Part shown: positions 11,153-20,006 of the stretch, one piece after another
Layout: every line of letters begins with the position of its first letter
How positions within the stretch are numbered: the stretch's first letter is position 1
Assembly (NCBI RefSeq): GCF_024648885.1
Contig: NZ_JANBBF010000008.1
Coordinates: 1,054,001 to 1,118,000 of the forward strand
Reading direction: 5' to 3'
Length of the DNA stretch: 64,000 bases
From: Prauserella salsuginis
GTDB taxonomy: Bacteria; Actinomycetota; Actinomycetes; Mycobacteriales; Pseudonocardiaceae
Translations under genes and position numbers: made by a program
Notes under the pieces: model-generated
Database searches by the model: none
Told to the model about the DNA's origin: nothing
The model's input: only the letters and a program-made list of their open reading frames with translations

Positions 11153-13480
11153 TCACCGGGCCTGCGCTGCGCCGCGCACGCCCGCCGGCTCGAAGTTGTC
11201 CGTCACCGGGTCCAGCAGATAGACCTGTGCGTTTCCCACGTCGAGGTACATGCCGGTCAGAGTGAGCTCACCGCGTTCGACGGCCGACCGCACCAGCGGC
11301 GACTCGCGCAGGTGGTCGAGCTGCTGGAGCACGCTGTGCAGGGCCAGCGCATCGCCCGCGTGCGCCGGTTCGGCGCCGTCGAGCCGTGCCGGCGTGGCCG
11401 TGCGGCTGCGCTCCAAACCGGGCTCGCCGTGCCCGAGCCAGCCCGCCAGCCCGGTCAGCTCCTCCGGAATCCCGTCGAGCAGCGCACGCATCGCACCGCA
11501 CGAGGAGTGTCCACACACCACGATCTCGCTGACGCCGAGCACGCCGACGGCGAACTCGACCGACGACCAGACGGCGGCACCGTCGCCGGAGTGCCGCTCA
11601 TAGGGCGGGACGAGGTTGCCGACGTTGCGGACGGTGAACATGTCGCCGGGACCGCTGGTGGTGATCACGTTCGGCACGATGCGCGCGTCCGCGCACGTGA
11701 TGAACAGGGTGTGGGGCTGCTGCCCCGCGGCCAGCCTGCTCATCGTCTCGCGCACCAGCGGCGCGGTGCGGGTCTGGAACTCGGAGGTCCCGCGGCGCAG
11801 CGGGGTGGCGTGGGACGGTGCCGGGTCCGGGGTGTCGCACTGCGGAGCTGGGCGCTGGTCCGGGATCCGCACCGGGGCGTCGGCCTCCACTGTGGCCCCG
11901 TCCCTGGCCATCCACTCGGACCACGGGGCCAACCAGCGCGGCACGGCGGCACCGGCACGGTCCTTGCGCACGATCGGGCTGCCGCCCTTGCCACGCGCGA
12001 ACCACGGGTGGCCGACCTCGTCGACGATCACGCGGCCGCCCGACCGTTCGTGGGCCTCCTGCCAGGTGTGCAGGCAGTCGAACGCGGCGTGGTCGAGGTA
12101 GTCGACGACGAGCTCCAACGTGACCGTACTGCGCTCCGGGAGTCCATTGAGGATTGCCGAGAGCCGCGGCACCGACAGGAACGTCAGCGCCCCTTCGATG
12201 ACGATGCGCCGCGTGTCGCCCTCGCCCTCGGAGTGCACCGCCGACCACATCGTGCGGTGGAGCATGAGCAGCACCGAGAGCCCGATGCCGATGAGCACGC
12301 CCGAGAGCAGGTCGATCAGCACCACGCCGGCCACGGTCACGACGTACAGCGACAGGTCGCCGTGGCGGAGAACCTCGCGGATGTGCGCGGTGTTGACGAG
12401 CTTCGCGCCGACGTGCACCAGCAGCCCCGCGAGCGCCGCCAGCGGGATGCTCTCGATCACCGTCGCCAGCAGTGCGGTGAACAGCAGCACCCACACGCCG
12501 TGCAGGATCGCCGACGCGCGCGTGCGGGCACCCGTGGCCACGTTGGTGGAACTGCGGACGATCACACCGGTGATCGGCAGGCCGCCGAGCGCACCCGAGG
12601 TCATGTTGCCGAGGCCCTGGCCGATGAGCTCGCGGTCGAAGTTGCCGCGCTTGCCGGTGTGCATCTTGTCGACGGCAACGGCCGACAACAGCGACTCGAT
12701 GCTCGCGATGAGCGCGATCGTCAGGACGGCGACGGCGAAATCGGCCCAGCCACCGCCGGGCAGCTGCGGGGCGAACTGGATGTCGAGCACGCTGCTGGGC
12801 AGGTCCACGCGTTCGGCGGACGCGCCCGTCACGACGGCGAGCACGGTCACGAGCACGATCGCGGCGAGCGGGGCGGGCACCTTCCGCACCGCCGTGGGCA
12901 GCTTGCCCCACACGAGCAGGATGCCGAGGGTCAGCAGGCCGAGGAAGGTCGCGGGCCCGTGCAGGTCGAGCAGTTGTCCGGGCAGCTGCAGGATGTTGTC
13001 GATCGCGGAGCTGTTCGAGTCACCACCGAGGATGACGTGCAATTGGCCCAGCACGATCGTGATGCCGATGCCGGCAAGCATGCCGTGCACGATCGCGGGC
13101 GAGATGGCGAGCGCGGCCCTTGCCACCCTGCTCAGTCCGAACAGGACCTGCAACAGACCGGCCGCCACCGTGATGGCGCACGTGACGGCCCAGCCGAACT
13201 GGTTGATCGTCTCCGCCATGACCACGGTCAGCCCCGCGGCCGGGCCGCTGACCTGCAGCGGCGATCCGCCTGCCGCTCCGGCCACGATGCCGCCGACCAC
13301 GGCGGCGATCAGTCCGGCGACGATCGGTGCGCCGGACGCCAACGCGATGCCCAGTGACAACGGCACGGCGACGAGAAACACCACGAGCGAGGCCGGCAGG
13401 TCGTGGCGGAGCACCACTTTCCACCACGGCACGGCATCGGCCTCCTGCTGGTCGCTCTCCTGACCGGTATTCAGCGTCAT
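11153..13480 (-). CDS. SulP-family anion (bicarbonate) transporter fused to beta-carbonic anhydrase
   Basis: A 775-residue fusion. The N-terminal part (to about residue 440) is a SulP permease with many transmembrane helices and the motif GLTVVMAETINQFG / ISPAIVHGMLAGIG. A short STAS-like segment (FLSVPRLSAILNGLPERSTVTLELVVDYLDHAAFD) follows. The C-terminal about 190 residues form a beta-carbonic anhydrase with Zn ligands in FITCADARIVPN (Cys, Asp-Arg dyad) and VVCGHSSCGAMRALLDG (His and Cys). The likely job is coupling bicarbonate transport with CO2 hydration at the membrane. ATG at 13480 is preceded by AGGAGG nine bases upstream; an in-frame TTG one codon earlier is also possible. Confidence 0.93.
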   Translation of the reverse strand: MTLNTGQESDQQEADAVPWWKVVLRHDLPASLVVFLVAVPLSLGIALASGAPIVAGLIAAVVGGIVAGAAGGSPLQVSGPAAGLTVVMAETINQFGWAVTCAITVAAGLLQVLFGLSRVARAALAISPAIVHGMLAGIGITIVLGQLHVILGGDSNSSAIDNILQLPGQLLDLHGPATFLGLLTLGILLVWGKLPTAVRKVPAPLAAIVLVTVLAVVTGASAERVDLPSSVLDIQFAPQLPGGGWADFAVAVLTIALIASIESLLSAVAVDKMHTGKRGNFDRELIGQGLGNMTSGALGGLPITGVIVRSSTNVATGARTRASAILHGVWVLLFTALLATVIESIPLAALAGLLVHVGAKLVNTAHIREVLRHGDLSLYVVTVAGVVLIDLLSGVLIGIGLSVLLMLHRTMWSAVHSEGEGDTRRIVIEGALTFLSVPRLSAILNGLPERSTVTLELVVDYLDHAAFDCLHTWQEAHERSGGRVIVDEVGHPWFARGKGGSPIVRKDRAGAAVPRWLAPWSEWMARDGATVEADAPVRIPDQRPAPQCDTPDPAPSHATPLRRGTSEFQTRTAPLVRETMSRLAAGQQPHTLFITCADARIVPNVITTSGPGDMFTVRNVGNLVPPYERHSGDGAAVWSSVEFAVGVLGVSEIVVCGHSSCGAMRALLDGIPEELTGLAGWLGHGEPGLERSRTATPARLDGAEPAHAGDALALHSVLQQLDHLRESPLVRSAVERGELTLTGMYLDVGNAQVYLLDPVTDNFEPAGVRGAAQAR

Positions 13481-13904
13481 CAAAAACGGCCTCCTCGAGG
13501 TCGGGTGAATCCCCGCGTTTCATCCGCAGGGGTAATGGCGCTCGGTCGACGGCGACCACGGACGCGTCGTCACGGACGGGACCGGGTCGTCACCGGCCCG
13601 CCGCGGCGTCCGCGCGCGTTACGAGTACCAACACCAAGTACCAGAGGAATGCGCGTAATGCCGTTCCCCGAAAGAAATCCTCATCGGATGCTCACACGCG
13701 TGTCACTCCACAGAGGACAACCGATCGCGAAGATCAACATCGCCCGACGGGGCGTCACTCACCCGAAAAACGGAACTTCGGACCGAAAAGGTCACCGATC
13801 GGAGTCGAATTCCCGGGACCACAATGAACACAACCGGTTCGAGTGAATTTCGGCGCCCCACGGCGCGGGAAACGTGATGTTCACCCGGAAACGCCGGGAG
13901 GGTC
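13481..13904. other. Non-coding gap upstream of the SulP-carbonic anhydrase gene
   Basis: No gene is supported here. The stretch about 13640-13880 is visibly less GC-rich than its surroundings and carries short AT-containing runs. It probably holds the promoter of the minus-strand transporter gene. GTAC-TTGGTGTTG-GTAC (minus strand, around 13625-13645) is a short inverted repeat. I see no RNA gene or confident promoter. Confidence 0.5.
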
Positions 13905-15074
13905 TCAGTTCTTGAGATTCCGATCCGGTCCGAAGGGGCGGCCGTCGAGCAGTCCCGCGAGCCGCCCGGCGAGCACGTCCCAGCGCCAGTGCTCACTTAC
14001 CCAGCGACGGCCCGCCTCGCCCATGCCGCGTGCCCGCACCGGATCCGCGAGCAGTGAGGCCACCGTGTCGACGAGCTGATCGCGGCGCCTGCCGTCGACG
14101 ACGTGCCCGGTCACCTCGTCCAGCACCGTTTCCGGGGCGCCCCCGGAGTTCCCGGCGACCACGGGTAGCCCCGTAGCCGACGCCTCCAGGTAGACGATTC
14201 CCAGTCCTTCGACGTCCAGCCCCTTGCCGCGGGTGCGGGCGGGCATGGCGAACACGTCGCCCGCGGCGTAGTGAGCGGGCAGCTCCTCGGCGGGCACCGA
14301 TCCGGTGAGCACGACGTCGCCGGCCACCCCCGTATGCTCGGCCAGGGTGGCCAGCTGGCCGCGATACGGCCCGCCGCCGACGATGAGCAGGGCCGCGCCC
14401 GGCACCCGCTCGCGGATCTCGGGCAGCGCGCGGATGAGCATGTCCTGCCCCTTGCGCGGAACGAGCCGGGACACACAGACCACGGTCGGGCGATCGCCCA
14501 GCCCGTACCGGATACGCAGCTCCTCGCGGGCTGCGGCGTCGGGACGGAAGGTCTCCGGGTCGACACCCGACGGCAGGTGCTCCAGACCGGCGAGCCTGCC
14601 GAATGCGGAGGCGAAGCGCTTGCGCGTGTAGTCGCTGACGTAGGTGATGACGTCGGTGGTGTCACCGATCCGGCGCAGCGCCTGCCGCGCGGCCGGAAGC
14701 ATGGACCAGCCCACCTCGTGACCGTGGGTCGAGGCGACGATGCGCTGTGCGCCCGCGGACCGCAACGGAGCTCCGAGCAGCGAGAGGGGCGCGGCCGCGC
14801 CGAACCACACGGTGTCGCAGTCACGCGAGACCACGAGTTCCTTGGCGCGGCGCAACACATCGGGAGTGGGCAGCATCAGCGCCGTGGGATGACGGACGAC
14901 CTCGTACGGCTGCCGTGCGTCGAACGCGCTCGACGAGCCGGACGCACGCTCCCACGACGGCGCGTACACGACGAGGTCGTCGGAAGGCAGGCGCGAGGTG
15001 AAGGCCTGCAGATAGGACTGGATACCACCGGGCCGGGGCGGGAAGTCGTTGGTCACCAGGAGCGTGCGGCGCAT
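13905..15074 (-). CDS. pimB: GDP-mannose-dependent phosphatidylinositol mannosyltransferase PimB'
   Basis: GT4-family glycosyltransferase (389 residues, GT-B fold) that adds the second mannose to phosphatidyl-myo-inositol monomannoside on the inner membrane face. Seen: TNDFPPRPGGIQSYL at the N-terminus, STHGHEVGW, YVSDYTRKRF, the donor-binding SRLVPRKGQDMLI and the EX7E region GLGIVYLEASATGLPVVAG. The family assignment is supported by the neighbouring NlpC/P60 gene, as in mycobacteria. I chose ATG at 15074 rather than GTG at 15083 because TAGCGT (15082-15087, minus strand) sits seven bases upstream as a leaderless -10. Confidence 0.9.
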   Translation of the reverse strand: MRRTLLVTNDFPPRPGGIQSYLQAFTSRLPSDDLVVYAPSWERASGSSSAFDARQPYEVVRHPTALMLPTPDVLRRAKELVVSRDCDTVWFGAAAPLSLLGAPLRSAGAQRIVASTHGHEVGWSMLPAARQALRRIGDTTDVITYVSDYTRKRFASAFGRLAGLEHLPSGVDPETFRPDAAAREELRIRYGLGDRPTVVCVSRLVPRKGQDMLIRALPEIRERVPGAALLIVGGGPYRGQLATLAEHTGVAGDVVLTGSVPAEELPAHYAAGDVFAMPARTRGKGLDVEGLGIVYLEASATGLPVVAGNSGGAPETVLDEVTGHVVDGRRRDQLVDTVASLLADPVRARGMGEAGRRWVSEHWRWDVLAGRLAGLLDGRPFGPDRNLKN

Positions 15075-15081
15075 GGTGACC

Positions 15082-15087
15082 ACGCTA
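15082..15087 (-). promoter_or_regulatory. -10 box for leaderless pimB'
   Basis: TAGCGT on the minus strand, seven bases before the ATG. It would place the transcription start at the initiation codon. Confidence 0.45.
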
Positions 15088-15125
15088 TCCCGCCCCGGCC
15101 CGGGCGGTCCGTGGGTGTGCGGGGG

Positions 15126-16199
15126 TCAGGCGACCCGCACGGCCCCGCTGTAGTCGTCCTGCAGCGGGCCGACCTTGACCGGCTCACCCTCCGTCGGAGC
15201 GTGGACCATCTGGTCGTCGCCGATGTAGATGCCCACGTGGTGGGCGGGGGAACCGGCGAACACGAGGTCGCCGGGCGCCAGCTGGTCGCGGGACACCGGG
15301 GTGCCCGCACCGGCCTGCTGGTCGGACGCCGTCCGCGGAATCGAGATGCCCGCCGCGTCGTACGCGTACGAGGTCAGACCGGAGCAGTCGAACGAGTCCG
15401 GGCCGGTGGCGCCCCAGCTGTACGGCTTGCCGATCTGAGCCATGGCGGTGTCCACGGCCGTCTGGGCCTCGGCGCCGGGCGCCGTGACCGGGCCGACGTC
15501 CGGGCCGGTGTCCTGCAGCTGCTCCTGATCGGAATCGCTGAGCAGGCCGGATGCCTCGCGCACCTCGGCGATCTTCTCGTCGAGGGCTTCCTTGCGCGCG
15601 GCCATGTCGCCTTCCAGCTTGGCCGCGGCGTTCTTGGCCTTCGCCGCCTGGTTGCGCGCCTGCTGTGCCTTCTGCTCTGCCGTCGCGGCGCTGTTGACGG
15701 CACCACGGAGCTTGCTCAGCGCCTTGTTGCGATCGGTCGCCAGCACGTCCAGCGCCGACGAACGCTCCAGGAAGTCCTGCGCGGAGTCGCCGGTCAGCAG
15801 TGCCGACATCTTGTTCATCTGCGAACCACTGGCGAACGACGCGCCGGCGAACCGGTCGACGTCCTTGCGGTAACGCTCCTCGTTGGCCGACGCACGCTGC
15901 TTGGCCTGCTTCGCGTTGCGCAGGCGCTGCTTGGCGTCGCCGAGCTCGCCCTGTTTCTTCTCGAGGTCCGACTGCGCCTGCAGGTGGGCCTCGTTCAGCT
16001 TCTCCGCCTTTTCCGAGAGCTCGTAGTACTGCTCGAGCGCATCGGACTGCGACTGCTGCTGCGAAACCGGGGGAGTTTGGAGGGCGGGGTTGGGGGAAGC
16101 GGTCGCCGGTGACTGGAAGGTGACAACCGCGACGACGGCGGATGCCGCCAGCGCGCTCGAGATCACGCGCTTCACGGGCTGCGACTGCACGTCGCTCAT
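15126..16199 (-). CDS. Secreted NlpC/P60 peptidoglycan hydrolase
   Basis: A 357-residue cell-wall endopeptidase. Order: a signal peptide or membrane anchor (VKRVISSALAASAVVAVVTF), a Gln-rich stretch, a long Lys/Ala/Glu coiled coil (about residues 55-215, the usual autoinhibitory or localisation domain), then an NlpC/P60 domain. The catalytic residues are visible: Cys in SFDCSGLTSYAY, His in PAHHVGIYIGD and a third His in MVHAPTEGE. It cleaves D-Glu/m-DAP bonds and is the counterpart of the mycobacterial RipC-type protein next to pimB'. ATG at 16199 (MSDVQSQPVKR) fits the signal peptide; GAGGAG lies immediately upstream. Confidence 0.92.
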   Translation of the reverse strand: MSDVQSQPVKRVISSALAASAVVAVVTFQSPATASPNPALQTPPVSQQQSQSDALEQYYELSEKAEKLNEAHLQAQSDLEKKQGELGDAKQRLRNAKQAKQRASANEERYRKDVDRFAGASFASGSQMNKMSALLTGDSAQDFLERSSALDVLATDRNKALSKLRGAVNSAATAEQKAQQARNQAAKAKNAAAKLEGDMAARKEALDEKIAEVREASGLLSDSDQEQLQDTGPDVGPVTAPGAEAQTAVDTAMAQIGKPYSWGATGPDSFDCSGLTSYAYDAAGISIPRTASDQQAGAGTPVSRDQLAPGDLVFAGSPAHHVGIYIGDDQMVHAPTEGEPVKVGPLQDDYSGAVRVA

Positions 16200-16796
16200 G
16201 TCTCCTCTACTGTCCGGCCGCCTACCGGTCGATCGGTCCGGGTGAGGTCGGGGGCCCTCACTACGGCCCGGGCCACGAGGGCGCACGGCACCCGGATGCG
16301 AAATCCGAGACTGAACGCCTCCGCGTGCGGCTCCGTCACGCTACTGTGCGTGAGGTCCGGCGCAGCTCCCCGACAAAAGCTGCTCTCGGCGGCGATCCCG
16401 CGTCGCCGAACGTGTGGGACGGCTGCCTGACGCGAAATCTCGGCCAGGTTACGAAACACCATCGGCCACGTCCAGCAACCCCGGCACGTAAATCGTTCAC
16501 CGCACAGTGCGACACGTTCGGACCAGCGGTTCAGCGGTAGCTGTGACTGGTCTTACACAGTGCATCCGAAGTGGTCGGGACCGTTCACCTGATTGGTTGG
16601 ACCGCTCACCGCACGACGAACGACGCACCTCGATTCGGCAGGCGGGGTGCCACGCGCCTCGGCCACGCGGGGCGCGCATCCCGTGCGTAGCCGCAGCCGG
16701 CGGTCCCGGCCCGTCCACGGTCCGACGTGCGTGGGTGGTCGAGCCGTGCGGCGTTCGCCCCACACGGGCCCGGATGCGGGACGCGGACGCAGATGG
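16200..16796. other. 597-bp gap without a supported gene
   Basis: Several overlapping short frames occur on both strands but none has a plausible start, composition or family similarity. The 16200-16500 part probably carries the NlpC/P60 promoter. I see no RNA gene, terminator or repeat array worth naming. Confidence 0.4.
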
Positions 16797-17183
16797 TCAG
16801 CCCGCGCGCCGGTCGTCGCCGGTCCGCTCGCCCGGTTCGACCGGTTCCACGGGCACGAGGCGCAGGTGCGGAACCATGCCGCCGTCGGCGAGCGCGTCAA
16901 CGGCGCGGCGTTCCGTCTCGTCCCACCGGAGCTCAGGAGGCGGGCCGAGCAACACGCTCACGACACAGTCGCGGCACGCGTCACCCCGCACGCGGCACCG
17001 GTCACAGTCGATGATCAGCTCGTCGTCGGCCGCCGGCTGCTCGGTCGCCGGCCCCTGTACCTCGAAGCCCTGTACCTCGAAGCCCTGTACCTCGACGTCC
17101 TGTACCTCGACATCCCGGGCGTTCGAGGAATCCGCGGGTTCACGGTCCCGGTGGCCGGGCCGCTCGTTCCACTCTCGTTGCAT
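16797..17183 (-). CDS. Cys-rich conserved actinobacterial protein with in-frame pentapeptide repeats
   Basis: A 128-residue soluble protein. The N-terminal third is hydrophilic and includes a degenerate repeat (DVEVQ-DVEVQ-GFEVQ-GFEVQ) encoded by a 15-bp tandem array. The conserved core IIDCDRCRVRGDACRDCVVSVLLG contains four closely spaced cysteines, suggesting metal binding, followed by ETERRAVDALADGGMVPHLRLVP. I chose ATG at 17183 (MQREWNERPG); the frame is open further upstream but that part is of poor composition. Proteins with this Cys core occur near NlpC/P60 genes in actinobacteria; no function is known. Confidence 0.65.
   Translation of the reverse strand: MQREWNERPGHRDREPADSSNARDVEVQDVEVQGFEVQGFEVQGPATEQPAADDELIIDCDRCRVRGDACRDCVVSVLLGPPPELRWDETERRAVDALADGGMVPHLRLVPVEPVEPGERTGDDRRAG
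17054..17113 (-). repeat. 15-bp tandem array, four units, inside the Cys-rich protein gene
   Basis: The unit on the plus strand is CCTGTACCTCGAAGC; copies start at 17054, 17069, 17084 and 17099, the first two identical. The unit length keeps the reading frame and gives the VQ(G/D)(F/V)E repeat. Confidence 0.9.
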
Positions 17184-17280
17184 GCCGCGCACGGTAGAAC
17201 CCGCCACCGACAGGAACGGACTCCGAGACTGCCCACCCCGGGCGGACGTCGCGCCACGACCGGGCGACTGCCGTCGCCGC

Positions 17281-18756
17281 TCAGGTGCGGCCGAGTCGGG
17301 CGAGCAACACGTCCGACGGCACCGCATGCGCCCCGCTGCGCCGGACGGCCGTGACGATCTCCTGATCGGAGGTCGCGACGATCACGGGCCTGCCGTGCGG
17401 TTCGGCGGCCACGAGGTCCCGGATGACGTCGTCGGCCAGCACTCCCGGGTCGGAGAACAACACCCGCACGCCGCGCGGATTCGCGGCGGGCACGGAGGTG
17501 ACACCCGCGCCGTCGAACACGACCGTGACCTCTGCCCCCACCCTGGCCTGCAGCGCGCCGAGCTGGCCGACCAGCCGGGAACGCTGCTCGACCAGCGGCA
17601 GGTCCGGATAACCGGTCTTGGTGACGTTGTACCCGTCCACGACGAGGTGGACCGCGGGCAACCGGAGCAACTTGCCGAGCGCGTCGGCGTCGGCGACCCG
17701 CTCGGCTGCCGACGCCGGCCCCACGACGCCGCCCACGGTGTCGGCGGGAGCCGCACCCGTGCCCGTCTCCCCGAGCGCGAGTTCCCTCCGGAGCCCGTCC
17801 GCGGCGCCGCCGAGCGTGTCCAGCAACAGTCGCAACCGCACCTCGTCGGCGGCGCGGGCCTCATGGGCGGACCGGCGGGCCGCTTCGGCGTCGGCGACGG
17901 CCCGTTCGGCCCGGATGCGCTCGGCGTCGGCGCGTTCCCGTTCCCGCACCAGTTCGTCGGCCAGTCGTTGCGCTTCTCCGCCGCGGGTTCCGGTCGCCTG
18001 CTCCGCGTCCCTGCGGGCCTGTTCGGCGGCGTCGCGGGCCTCCCGCAGTTCCTGACCCTGTCTGCGCAGCCGCCCGCGAAGCTTGTCGAGCTGGTCGGTG
18101 CGTTCGGACCGCGCCCGCTCGACGTCGGCGCGCGCGCTTTCCAGTTCCTCCCGTGCCTCGGCCAGCTCCGTCTCGAGTTTGCGCACCCGCGCGAGCGCGG
18201 CGTCGCGTTCGGACCGCAGCGACGCGTCCTCGGTGCGCTGCGCGACGTCGCGGACCCGCGTCGCGGCATCCGGCTGGCCGAGCAACAGCGCCGCCGCGGC
18301 GGCGCCCACCGGATCGGTGTCGAACCCGGCTGCCGGGTCGAGCGCGTCCGGCCGGTGCGTCCGTGTCCATTCGACGACCGCCGTGCGGAACCGCGCCGAC
18401 TCCCGCAGCCCGGTCAGCAGTGCCGACGCACCCGAGCTGGCTCGTTTCGCCGGTGCGAACCGGGCAACCGGCCTCAGCTGCCGCGGGACGTCGGCAGCCG
18501 GGAGAGTGCCCAGCGCTTCCGCCGCGAGTTCGGCGAGGCGGTCCCGCACCGGCTCCGGTAGCGAACGCCAGTCGACGACCTCGTCCTGTTCCGCATCGGC
18601 GGCCGCGTCCGAAGCGCCGGCGCCCGCCTGCCGCACCGCATCACCGGGCTTCCCGTCCGGCACCGGGCCGGAAACGGCGCCGACTGCGGAACCGGCCTCC
18701 TGCTGCGGGCCGGACCGGTCCCCGGACGGGTCCGGGCGGTGCGACGACGGGTCCAT
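17281..18756 (-). CDS. NYN-domain (YacP-like) ribonuclease with central coiled coil
   Basis: A 491-residue protein. The N-terminal region is disordered and Gly/Asp-rich, followed by a helical domain (VVDWRSLPEPVRDRLAELAAEA), a long Arg/Glu/Ala coiled coil (about residues 165-310) and a C-terminal NYN/PIN-like nuclease domain. Catalytic acids are expected in HLVVDGYNVTKTGYP, VVFDGAG, ADDVIRDLVAAEP and VIVATSDQEIV. The family handles RNA processing or decay; the RNA target is unknown. ATG at 18756 has TAAGCT six bases upstream (18763-18768, minus strand), so the message is probably leaderless. Confidence 0.85.
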   Translation of the reverse strand: MDPSSHRPDPSGDRSGPQQEAGSAVGAVSGPVPDGKPGDAVRQAGAGASDAAADAEQDEVVDWRSLPEPVRDRLAELAAEALGTLPAADVPRQLRPVARFAPAKRASSGASALLTGLRESARFRTAVVEWTRTHRPDALDPAAGFDTDPVGAAAAALLLGQPDAATRVRDVAQRTEDASLRSERDAALARVRKLETELAEAREELESARADVERARSERTDQLDKLRGRLRRQGQELREARDAAEQARRDAEQATGTRGGEAQRLADELVRERERADAERIRAERAVADAEAARRSAHEARAADEVRLRLLLDTLGGAADGLRRELALGETGTGAAPADTVGGVVGPASAAERVADADALGKLLRLPAVHLVVDGYNVTKTGYPDLPLVEQRSRLVGQLGALQARVGAEVTVVFDGAGVTSVPAANPRGVRVLFSDPGVLADDVIRDLVAAEPHGRPVIVATSDQEIVTAVRRSGAHAVPSDVLLARLGRT

Positions 18757-18762
18757 CCGTCC

Positions 18763-18768
18763 AGCTTA
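18763..18768 (-). promoter_or_regulatory. -10 box for leaderless NYN-domain gene
   Basis: TAAGCT on the minus strand, followed by six bases and the ATG. Same architecture as the hisD and pimB' starts. Confidence 0.45.
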
Positions 18769-18811
18769 GGTTCCGCGACCTCCCGGCTCCCGACCCCGGC
18801 GACGTCCGTCG

Positions 18812-19624
18812 TCAGCCGATGTCGAGTTCCGCCACGACCGGAAGGTGGTCGGACGCCTCCGGCTCCTCGTCGAGCACCCGCGCGGCCACCGGTGTCACGT
18901 CGTCGCCCGCATACACGTAGTCGATGCGCTTCTCCGGTTCCTCCGAGGGCAGGGTCGGCCCGTCGCCCTCACCCACGGCGGGCCAGACGTCGGTCAGCGC
19001 GCGGTCGATCGGGGCGAGCTCGGGAGCGCCCGGCTCGGCGTTGAGATCGCCGACGAGCACCGCGCGCCGGGTGTCGCCGATGATGTCGGCGACCTGCCGT
19101 CCCTGCGCTGCCCTGTCCGACTGGGACGACGCCGCCAGATGCGTGTCGTAGACGTGGACCCGCTCGCCGCGGATGTTCAGCTCGGCGTGCAGCAGGCCCC
19201 GCTGTTCCTGGTCGGGCGAACGGTGCAGGTACGTGTTCGACGAGTCCACGATCGGATACCGGGACAGGATGGCCGTCCCGTACTGCACCCGCCGCTCGCC
19301 GGGCGCGGATGGCGGGTCGTCGATGTTGGCTCCGAACACGACGTGGTAACCGAGCTTGCGGGCGAGTTCCCGTGCCTGGTCGGCCCACGCGCTGCGATCC
19401 GAGTAGTGGCGGTCGACCTCCTGCAAGCCCGCCACGTCGGCGCCGCTGCGGTCGATCACGCGGGCGATGCGGTCGAGGTCGAGCGCACCGTCGGTGCCTT
19501 CGGCATGGTGGATGTTGAACGACAGGACCGTGAGCGCCCGTTGGTCCGCCGACGCGGGCGTGACCGCTCCGGCCGCCATCCCGGCCGCCATCAGTGCCGC
19601 CGCCAACCACCGCAGTGTCCGCAT
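18812..19624 (-). CDS. Secreted endonuclease/exonuclease/phosphatase (EEP) family protein
   Basis: A 270-residue secreted phosphoesterase. A signal peptide (MRTLRWLAAALMAAGMAAGAVTPASA) is followed by the EEP fold: LSFNIHHAEGTDGALDLDRI, ADVAGLQEVDRHY (the metal-binding Glu), YDTHLA, VLVGDLNAEPGAPEL (Asp/Asn) and EPEKRIDYVYAG and SDHLPVVAEL (catalytic His). The family includes DNase I-like nucleases and sphingomyelinase-like enzymes; the closest look is to extracellular metal-dependent hydrolases, with substrate unknown. ATG at 19624 has GGAGG seven bases upstream; GTG at 19630 is a weaker option. Confidence 0.88.
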   Translation of the reverse strand: MRTLRWLAAALMAAGMAAGAVTPASADQRALTVLSFNIHHAEGTDGALDLDRIARVIDRSGADVAGLQEVDRHYSDRSAWADQARELARKLGYHVVFGANIDDPPSAPGERRVQYGTAILSRYPIVDSSNTYLHRSPDQEQRGLLHAELNIRGERVHVYDTHLAASSQSDRAAQGRQVADIIGDTRRAVLVGDLNAEPGAPELAPIDRALTDVWPAVGEGDGPTLPSEEPEKRIDYVYAGDDVTPVAARVLDEEPEASDHLPVVAELDIG

Positions 19625-19888
19625 CCGCACGCCTCCGCACTCGTCCGTTCCCGCCACCGTCTCCGGCGATCCTGGTCGAACGACGCGGCCACGCGATGAG
19701 CCCCGGGTGAACGCACGCGGAAGATCCCTCCCCGATGTCCGCCTGGTATCGCACGCGGACGCCTCCCCGGCTACCCGGCCCCGGCCACCGCAATGCCGGC
19801 CGCCCGAAGACGACCAGCCAGCGCGCCTTCCGTCACAGCGGCTCCGCGCACGTCCCGCCGACCACCAGACCGCCTCGTCAGCTTCCGT

Positions 19889-19920
19889 CTCACCACGGCA
19901 CCGCCTCACCACGGCACCGC
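19889..19920. repeat. 16-bp tandem duplication
   Basis: CTCACCACGGCACCGC occurs twice in direct succession. The smallest member of the 16-bp arrays found in several gaps of this window. Confidence 0.8.
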
Positions 19921-19992
19921 CGGCACTGCGCTGTCGGTCACAGGCCGCGGGCCGTGCACCTGCCGAGGTCGGGGATTGTCGGGGCCCGCCTC

Positions 19993-19998
19993 TACAGT
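19993..19998 (+). promoter_or_regulatory. -10 box for leaderless exonuclease gene
   Basis: TACAGT followed by eight bases and the ATG at 20007. Confidence 0.45.
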
Positions 19999-20006
19999 CC
20001 GCGCCC

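Larger units (their letters stand above)
19625..20006. other. 382-bp divergent gap
   Basis: Lies between the EEP gene (minus) and the exonuclease gene (plus). It holds a two-unit 16-bp tandem repeat (19889-19920) and a -10 for the downstream gene. I see no gene. Confidence 0.45.

Noticed and set aside
10274-13357. A 1027-residue open frame on the plus strand antisense to the transporter-carbonic anhydrase gene
   Set aside because: It mirrors the real minus-strand gene, has low-complexity Arg/His/Gln-rich translation with no domain, and arises from high GC content.
13703-13996. A 97-residue minus-strand frame overlapping the end of pimB'
   Set aside because: It overlaps the coding end of pimB' in another frame and has no plausible domain or start.
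16142-16540. A plus-strand frame of 132 codons across the NlpC/P60 upstream gap
   Set aside because: It overlaps the NlpC/P60 start, has no ribosome-binding site and no family resemblance.
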